Shown: positions 6,867 through 10,767 of the stretch, in pieces | How the letters are laid out: every line of letters begins with the position of its first letter | Position numbering within the stretch: the stretch's first letter is position 1 | From: Hyphomicrobiales bacterium | GTDB lineage: Bacteria > Pseudomonadota > Alphaproteobacteria > Rhizobiales > Beijerinckiaceae | DNA length: 10,767 bases | Direction of reading: 5' to 3' | NCBI GenBank assembly: GCA_028865375.1 | Contig: JAGWKJ010000056.1 | Location: 1 to 10,767, forward strand | The notes under the pieces: model-generated | What the model saw: the letters and a program-made list of their open reading frames with translations, nothing else | Databases searched by the model: none | Told to the model about the DNA's origin: nothing | Made by a program: the position numbers and the translations under genes

Positions 6867-7664
6867 CCCCGCCAGCCAGTCGCGCAGCCGCGTCGTCGGC
6901 GCGCCTGCCTTGGTCGGCGCCGGCGCGGGGGCCGCGAGCGCGGCGCCGGGCGGGGCGCAATCGAGGCGGATCACGTCGATCGCGCCGTCGGTGGAATAGG
7001 GGTCGCCGCCGCCGTTGCGCGCATCGGTCGGGCCGAGGCCGACGACGGCGCCGATCTTGGCGCCGACGCCCGCCTTGGCGAGGTCGACGGCGAGCGCGTC
7101 ACGCTCGGAATCGACGTCGGCGCCGATGTGGTGCGTCACCTGGCCCGTGTAATGGCTCACGCCGACCGCGCGGTCGAACGTGGCCGACCCCACGAAGGCG
7201 GCCGCGCCGGCGCGCGTCGTCTCCCAGAAGCGGACGTGGTGGCGCAATTTCGCGCTGCCCCCGACGCCCTTCTCGAAAGCGAAATCCTGCCGCTTGCCGC
7301 TCCAGAACAAGGGGCTCACCGGCGCATGCGCATAGGCGCGATGCAGCAGCACGCTGGAGACGATCCTGAGGCTCGACCTCAGGGTGACCGGATCGGCGGG
7401 CCGCCAGCCGGCCTTCGCCATCGCGCAGAACAGCGAGGCCCTCCCGCCCAACATCGCCAGATTGATCGGATCGCCGGGTATGCCCTGCGCGGTCACGGAG
7501 AGCGCGACGCGCGCGGCGGTCGCCGCTCCGCCGTCGATGCGCTTCCAGATCGCGGGCGCGAGCAGATAGGCGATGCCGGCCCAGACCGCAGCCAGCGCGA
7601 CGGCGACGACAAAAGCGCGCCGGACGGGGCGTCCGGCGCGGCGCGGGCGATCAGGAGCGGGCAA
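6858..7664 (-). CDS. Membrane-anchored LssY C-terminal-domain protein
   Basis: The 268-residue protein matches the LssY_C domain, known as the C-terminal part of DedA/PAP2/LssY membrane proteins; its function is unknown. Family blocks seen are GDPINLA (64-70), AGWRPADPVTLRSSLRI (85-101), APVSPLF (114-120), GKRQDFAFEK (123-132), RHHVRFW (141-147) and THHIGADVDSERD (177-189). One transmembrane helix at about 17-37 follows an Arg-rich N-terminus, so the domain probably faces the periplasm. An Ala/Pro-rich tail follows about residue 237. DedA and PAP2 parts are absent. The only start in frame before the helix is TTG at 7664, without a visible ribosome site; an ATG at 7686 lies one base out of frame. 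It lies downstream of rpmG, probably co-transcribed. A wrong start or a small frameshift remains possible. Confidence 0.78.
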   Translation of the reverse strand: MPAPDRPRRAGRPVRRAFVVAVALAAVWAGIAYLLAPAIWKRIDGGAATAARVALSVTAQGIPGDPINLAMLGGRASLFCAMAKAGWRPADPVTLRSSLRIVSSVLLHRAYAHAPVSPLFWSGKRQDFAFEKGVGGSAKLRHHVRFWETTRAGAAAFVGSATFDRAVGVSHYTGQVTHHIGADVDSERDALAVDLAKAGVGAKIGAVVGLGPTDARNGGGDPYSTDGAIDVIRLDCAPPGAALAAPAPAPTKAGAPTTRLRDWLAGAR

Positions 7665-7686
7665 GGCCGAGCGAGCCCGGCCCCAT

Positions 7687-7714
7687 GCTCACTTGATCTT
7701 GCTCACTTGATCTT
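7687..7714. repeat. 14-bp tandem duplication across the rpmG stop codon
   Basis: GCTCACTTGATCTT occurs twice in a row (7687-7700 and 7701-7714). On the coding strand each copy reads AAGATCAAGTGAGC, the last Lys-Ile-Lys-stop of rpmG plus two bases. The second TGA falls in another frame, immediately closing the frame upstream of the LssY-domain gene. Confidence 0.85.
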
Positions 7715-7870
7715 GGTTTCCTTGAACTTCACGTGCTTGCGCGCGACCGGATCGTATTTCCGGAACTCGAACTTCTCGGTCTTGGTGCGCGCGTTCTTCT
7801 TGGCGACGTAGAAGAAACCGGTGCCCTCTTCAGAGAGCAGCTTGATCTTGAGGCTCGCAGCCTTGGCCAT
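7703..7870 (-). CDS. rpmG: 50S ribosomal protein L33
   Basis: This 55-residue protein is ribosomal protein L33 of the large subunit, near the E site. MAKAASLKIKLLSEEGTGFF, then YVAKKNARTKTEKFEFRKYD, and the basic end VKFKETKIK fit the alphaproteobacterial family, with the expected length. It has no cysteine, so it is the zinc-independent form. The ATG at 7870 is chosen over an upstream extension because MAKA is the usual start and an AGGTGG ribosome site (7879-7874) precedes it. The stop lies in a 14-bp tandem duplication, and the LssY-domain gene begins about 38 bases downstream. Confidence 0.96.
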   Translation of the reverse strand: MAKAASLKIKLLSEEGTGFFYVAKKNARTKTEKFEFRKYDPVARKHVKFKETKIK

Positions 7871-7897
7871 GGTCCACCTATCTGGGAATTGGCGCGA

Positions 7898-7925
7898 CAC
7901 ATACGGATCGAACCGGCGAAGTCAA
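7898..7925 (-). promoter_or_regulatory. Candidate promoter for rpmG
   Basis: On the minus strand TTGACT (7925-7920, five of six consensus bases) is followed by a 16-base spacer and TATGTG (7903-7898). This predicts a leader of roughly 20 bases that already includes the ribosome site. The -10 match is only partial. Confidence 0.42.
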
Positions 7926-7972
7926 GCGCGGGGCGCGGCGTCGGCGCGGGACGGTGGCGAGAGGACGGCGCA

Positions 7973-8047
7973 GGCGGAGCGATTGCGGCCGTCGGAGGCC
8001 TCGCGTCCGAACCACCGCCGTCTTTGCCGCGCAGCGAAGCAAAACCA
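7973..8047 (-). repeat. Degenerate copy of the intergenic repeat (copy B)
   Basis: Read on the minus strand from 8047, this 75-base stretch follows the left half of copy A (from 3336) nearly base by base: TGG-TTTTGCTTCGCT, then GCAAAGACGG, GTGGTTCGG, and finally CGCAATC before a CCGCC end. Substitutions and single-base gaps are scattered. The right inverted arm of copy A is not recognisable here. It lies in the 214-bp gap between phrB and rpmG, and holds most of the identifiable content of that gap apart from the rpmG promoter. Confidence 0.68.
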
Positions 8048-8084
8048 GCCGTCCGGCAAGGCCGCGCCCCTCCGCCGCCCGGCC

Positions 8085-9536
8085 TCAGGATTGCGTCGCC
8101 TTCAGCGCTTCGAGTGCGCGGTCGCGGGCGGCGTGGTGATCGAGCATCGGGGCGGGATAATCCACTCCAAGGCGGACGCCGGCCGCGGCCAGGACTCCCG
8201 CCGGCGCGGCGGCGGGTCGATGCACATAGGCCTTGGGCAGTCTGGCGAGCTCGGGCACGAAGCGGCGGACGTAGGATCCTTCGGGATCGAACTTTTCGCC
8301 CTGCAATGTCGGGTTGAAAATGCGGAAATAGGGCGCGGCATCGGCGCCCGAGCCCGCGACCCATTGCCAGCCGGCCGGGTTGTTCGCGGGATCGGCGTCG
8401 AGCAACGTATCCCAGAACCAATCTTCGCCGACGCGCCAATCGACCAGCATGTCCTTCACCAGGAACGAGGCGGCGATCATTCGGACGCGATTGTGCATCG
8501 TACCAGTCGACCACAGCTCGCGCATGCCGGCATCGACGATGGGGTAACCGGTGCGCCCCCGCTGCCAAGTCCGCAGCGCGGTCGGGTCTGCGTTTCGCCA
8601 CGGCATCGAATCGAATTTTCGCTGAAAATTCCGTGTTGATAGATCAGGAAATTGATGCAGCAGATGATAACAAAACTCGCGCCAACCGAGCTCGGCTTCG
8701 AACTTCGCGGCGGCGCGGGCGAGCGAGGGCTCGGACGCCGCGCGATGCCGCGAGGCATGGAACGCCTGCCGCGGGCCGACCGAACCGAAGCGCAGATGCG
8801 GCGACAGCCGTGACGTGGCGCCGGTGGCGGGCAGGTCGCGTTCGTCCGCGTAGCGCGCGAGGTCATGGGCCACGAATTCGGACAGGCGCTGGCGGCCTCC
8901 GGCTTCGCCAGGCCGCCAGTGCGCCGCGAAGCCGGCCGCCCAATCGGGCGATGTCGGGAGGAGCTCCAATTCGTCGAGCGAGACGCGCGCCGGCGCGCCT
9001 GTCGGCCAGGGCGCGGCCACGAGCCGGCGCGGGGGCGGCAGCGGCGCCGGCGGCGCCGGACGCGCCATCGCGGTGCGCCAGAAGGGCGTGAACACCTTGA
9101 AAGGATCGCCGGCCTTGGAGCTCACTTCCCAAGGCTCGAACAGCAGCGCGCCATTGTGGCTGCGCGCGTTCACGCCGTCGGCGGCAAGATCGGCCTTCAT
9201 GCCCCGGTCGGCGGCGATTTCGGCCGCGCCATAGCGCCGGCACCAATCGACGCTGGCGGCGCCCGCCGCCTTGGCGAGCGCCCGCACGAGACCGGGTTGG
9301 GCGCCGCGCACGATGTCGAGCCGCCCGCCGATTCGCGCGAGGTCGGAGGAAAGCGCCGTCAAGGCATGATGAAGCCACCAGCGCGACGCCCCGCCGCGCG
9401 CCCGAAGGCCCGGCGTCTCCTCGTCGAGGACGAACAGGCACAACAAAGGCGCCCCGCTCGCCGAGGCGGCGGCCAACGCCGGCTGGTCGGCCAACCTGAG
9501 GTCGTCCCGGAACAGGCAGATCGCGGGCGCAGTCAT
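8085..9536 (-). CDS. phrB: Class I deoxyribodipyrimidine photolyase
   Basis: This 483-residue flavoprotein uses blue light to split cyclobutane pyrimidine dimers in DNA. The N-terminal antenna-binding Rossmann domain starts ICLFRDDLRLADQPAL (6-21). The FAD domain shows TSRLSPHLRFGS (241-252), GWREF (284-288), GRTGYPIVDAGMREL (327-341), MHNRVRMI (347-354) and GWQWVAGSGADAAPYFRIFN (389-408). By alignment with E. coli PhrB, the electron-transfer Trp triad is Trp390, Trp367 and Trp313, the dimer-contacting Trp285 and Trp392 are present, and Asn386 matches the flavin N5-facing Asn378. The enzyme therefore looks intact and is a repair photolyase rather than a plant-type cryptochrome. I chose the ATG at 9536 because the conserved N-terminal strand starts just after it. 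A short AT-rich patch lies inside the gene near codons 285-310. Confidence 0.95.
   Translation of the reverse strand: MTAPAICLFRDDLRLADQPALAAASASGAPLLCLFVLDEETPGLRARGGASRWWLHHALTALSSDLARIGGRLDIVRGAQPGLVRALAKAAGAASVDWCRRYGAAEIAADRGMKADLAADGVNARSHNGALLFEPWEVSSKAGDPFKVFTPFWRTAMARPAPPAPLPPPRRLVAAPWPTGAPARVSLDELELLPTSPDWAAGFAAHWRPGEAGGRQRLSEFVAHDLARYADERDLPATGATSRLSPHLRFGSVGPRQAFHASRHRAASEPSLARAAAKFEAELGWREFCYHLLHQFPDLSTRNFQRKFDSMPWRNADPTALRTWQRGRTGYPIVDAGMRELWSTGTMHNRVRMIAASFLVKDMLVDWRVGEDWFWDTLLDADPANNPAGWQWVAGSGADAAPYFRIFNPTLQGEKFDPEGSYVRRFVPELARLPKAYVHRPAAAPAGVLAAAGVRLGVDYPAPMLDHHAARDRALEALKATQS
8611..8680. other. AT-rich patch with a perfect 8-bp palindrome inside phrB
   Basis: By direct count only 27 of 70 bases are G or C (39%), far below the surroundings. 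On the coding strand the patch uses codons rare elsewhere in the window (CTA, TCA, ACA, CGA, AAA) for residues around LLHQFPDLSTRNFQRKFDS. It includes GAATTTTC-GCT-GAAAATTC at 8613-8631, a perfect 8-bp stem with a 3-base loop. The reading frame and protein motifs continue through it. Confidence 0.7.
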
Positions 9537-9551
9537 GCCGGCCGGGCCGAT

Positions 9552-9580
9552 TTCACGCCGTCGCAATGGCCGTCTAAGAT
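9552..9580 (+). promoter_or_regulatory. Candidate promoter for the CDP-alcohol phosphatidyltransferase gene
   Basis: TTCACG (9552-9557), a 17-base spacer and TAAGAT (9575-9580) lie in the 102-bp gap between two divergent genes. Each box matches the sigma-70 consensus at four of six positions and the spacing is ideal. Transcription would start about 50 bases before the ATG. No convincing promoter for phrB was seen in the same gap. Confidence 0.36.
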
Positions 9581-9638
9581 CGCCCCCGGCGGACGGTCGC
9601 GGAGGGCGCGGCCGGCGGCGGGGACCTTGGCGCGGCCG

Positions 9639-10175
9639 ATGATGCGCGGATTGCCCAATCTCATCACCATCGGGCGCCTCGCGCTCGTGCCGCTCGTCAT
9701 CGCCCTGATCGCCGACGGGCGATGGGGCTGGGCCTTCGCCGCCTTTCTATCGGCCGGCGTGTCGGACGCAATAGACGGGTTCCTCGCCCGCCGATTCGAC
9801 GCGCGCAGCGAGCTGGGCGCCTATCTCGACCCGATCGCCGACAAGGCGCTGCTGATGTCGGTGTTCGTGACGCTGGGCGTCGTCAACGTCATCGCGTCCT
9901 CGCTGGCGATCCTCGTCGTGTCCCGCGACCTGATGATCCTCGGCGCGGTGGTGGTCGCTTGGCTGCTCGACAAGCGAATGGAGATCAAGCCGCATCTCGT
10001 CTCCAAGCTCAACACGACGGCGCAGATCGCGTTTTGCGCCGCAGTGCTGGGGATGCGCGCGCTCGGCCGCCACTTCGGCGCGGTCGAGACGGCCGCGGCC
10101 TATGGGGTGGCGGCGTTGACCCTCGCCTCCGCGGCCGTCTATCTCGCGCTGTGGCTCCGCCACATGGCCGAGTGA
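9639..10175 (+). CDS. CDP-alcohol phosphatidyltransferase family membrane enzyme
   Basis: This 178-residue integral membrane protein transfers a phosphatidyl group from CDP-diacylglycerol to an alcohol. The catalytic signature DG-x2-AR-x8-G-x3-D-x3-D is complete in DAIDGFLARRFD followed by ELGAYLDPIADK, including all metal-binding aspartates. The N-terminus LPNLITIGRLALVPLVIALI and later hydrophobic segments suggest about five to six transmembrane helices. PgsA-type phosphatidylglycerophosphate synthase and bacterial cardiolipin synthase-like members share this fold, and the acceptor cannot be decided here. Two adjacent ATG codons (9639, 9642) and an in-frame TTG at 9627 are possible starts; no strong ribosome site separates them. 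The next gene starts 13 bases after the stop, so both are probably one operon. Confidence 0.88.
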   Translation: MMRGLPNLITIGRLALVPLVIALIADGRWGWAFAAFLSAGVSDAIDGFLARRFDARSELGAYLDPIADKALLMSVFVTLGVVNVIASSLAILVVSRDLMILGAVVVAWLLDKRMEIKPHLVSKLNTTAQIAFCAAVLGMRALGRHFGAVETAAAYGVAALTLASAAVYLALWLRHMAE

Positions 10176-10188
10176 AGGGGAAGCCGAA

Positions 10189-10767
10189 GTGAACGTCGCG
10201 CCGCAAGTCCGGTTCTGGGTCGCGGCGGCGGTCGCTCTGGCGCTCGTGCTGTGGTTCCTCGGCTCGGTGCTGACGCCGTTCGCGGCGGGCATGGCGCTGG
10301 GCTACGTGCTCGACCCGTTCGCGACGCGGTTGGAACGGCTCGGCCTCGGGCGGCTGGGGGCGACGATCCTGATCCTCGTCCTGTTCGCGGTCGGCTTCGG
10401 CGTGCTGCTGGTGATCGGCGCGCCGATCCTGGGGCGCCAGCTCGCCGGCTTCGTGGCCAACATGCCCGCGACGCTCGACCGCCTGCAGACGCTGGTCGTG
10501 GACCAGGGCGGCGCCTGGCTGCGCGGCCTGATGGACGGTCCGCTCGGCAAGCTGGGCATCGCGCCGCCCTCGGGCGGCGACATCCAGCAATCGGTCGGCA
10601 AGTATTTCGGCGACGCGCTGCAATGGGCGGCGGGCTTCTTGCGCTCGGTGCTGTCGGGCGGGGCGACGCTGTTCAACGTCGCCTCGCTGCTGGTCGTCAC
10701 CCCGGTGGTGGCGTTCTACATGCTGCTCGACTGGCGGCGCATGGTGACGACCGTCGACGGCTGGCTG
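10189..10767 (+). CDS. AI-2E/PerM family permease, N-terminal part (runs off the window)
   Basis: A GTG at 10189 opens a frame with no stop to the window end, giving 193 residues of what is usually a 350-400 residue membrane protein. An AAGGGGA ribosome site precedes it. Family marks are the paired hydrophobic segments at about 10-38 and 57-82, ALGYVLDPFATRLERLG (36-52), a soluble stretch at about 90-140, and TPVVAFYMLLDWRRM (171-185). Members export autoinducer-2 or act as cation/proton antiporters; the substrate here is unknown. From memory, in many alphaproteobacteria this gene sits between a CDP-alcohol phosphatidyltransferase gene and hdaA, a DnaA-regulating factor, so hdaA may follow beyond the window. 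Confidence 0.88.
   Translation, partial: MNVAPQVRFWVAAAVALALVLWFLGSVLTPFAAGMALGYVLDPFATRLERLGLGRLGATILILVLFAVGFGVLLVIGAPILGRQLAGFVANMPATLDRLQTLVVDQGGAWLRGLMDGPLGKLGIAPPSGGDIQQSVGKYFGDALQWAAGFLRSVLSGGATLFNVASLLVVTPVVAFYMLLDWRRMVTTVDGWL

Noticed and set aside
8613..8631. Perfect palindrome in phrB considered as a terminator or operator
   Set aside because: It lies within codons of an intact conserved domain and has neither a T-run nor a promoter nearby; kept only as part of the AT-rich patch.
8865..9638. Upstream extension of the CDP-alcohol phosphatidyltransferase frame
   Set aside because: The open frame runs antisense through phrB and encodes Arg-rich shadow sequence; the family N-terminus starts at the ATG near 9639.

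Overview
The window reads as chromosomal DNA of a very GC-rich alphaproteobacterium, roughly 70% GC by eye, with G or C in nearly every third codon position. I infer a Rhodospirillales-like lineage but cannot place it more precisely. Support comes from the alphaproteobacterial style of the aspartyl-tRNA synthetase motifs (RADRLPGEFYQLDLEMSF and NLREVALFPMNQ), the cysteine-free 55-residue L33 protein, and the CDP-alcohol phosphatidyltransferase next to an AI-2E-family membrane protein.

Layout. On the plus strand (1-3294), the tail of an unidentified gene overlaps an Mth938/NDUFAF3-like gene. It is followed with very short gaps by a biotin-carrying acyl-CoA carboxylase alpha subunit (pccA type), a RidA-superfamily protein and a gamma-glutamylcyclotransferase-fold protein; this looks like one operon. 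A 113-bp inverted-repeat element fills the gap to the convergent aspS (minus, 3478-5313). Divergent from aspS is a Tat-exported multicopper oxidase with a methionine-rich insert (plus, 5429-6850). It converges with a membrane-anchored LssY C-terminal-domain protein (minus), and a hairpin sits on the two stop codons. Upstream of that on the minus strand are rpmG (L33) and a class I photolyase, with a degenerate copy of the same repeat element between them. The right end (plus, 9639-10767) holds a CDP-alcohol phosphatidyltransferase and the first half of an AI-2E-family permease.

How the genes work together. Most of the window is housekeeping: translation (aspS, rpmG), acyl-CoA carboxylation, metabolite and glutathione clean-up, phospholipid synthesis, DNA repair and copper oxidation. 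AspRS carries the His and Gly residues reported for non-discriminating enzymes, which predicts that Asn-tRNA is made through GatCAB in this organism.

I see no convincing new multi-gene system. The signals worth a second look are small: the paired repeat elements, a 14-bp tandem duplication across the rpmG stop, the uncertain start of the LssY-like gene, an AT-rich patch inside the photolyase gene, and a repeat-built Met-rich segment in the copper oxidase. No tRNA, rRNA, CRISPR array, insertion sequence or phage gene was recognised. No stretch longer than about 300 bases lacks a gene.
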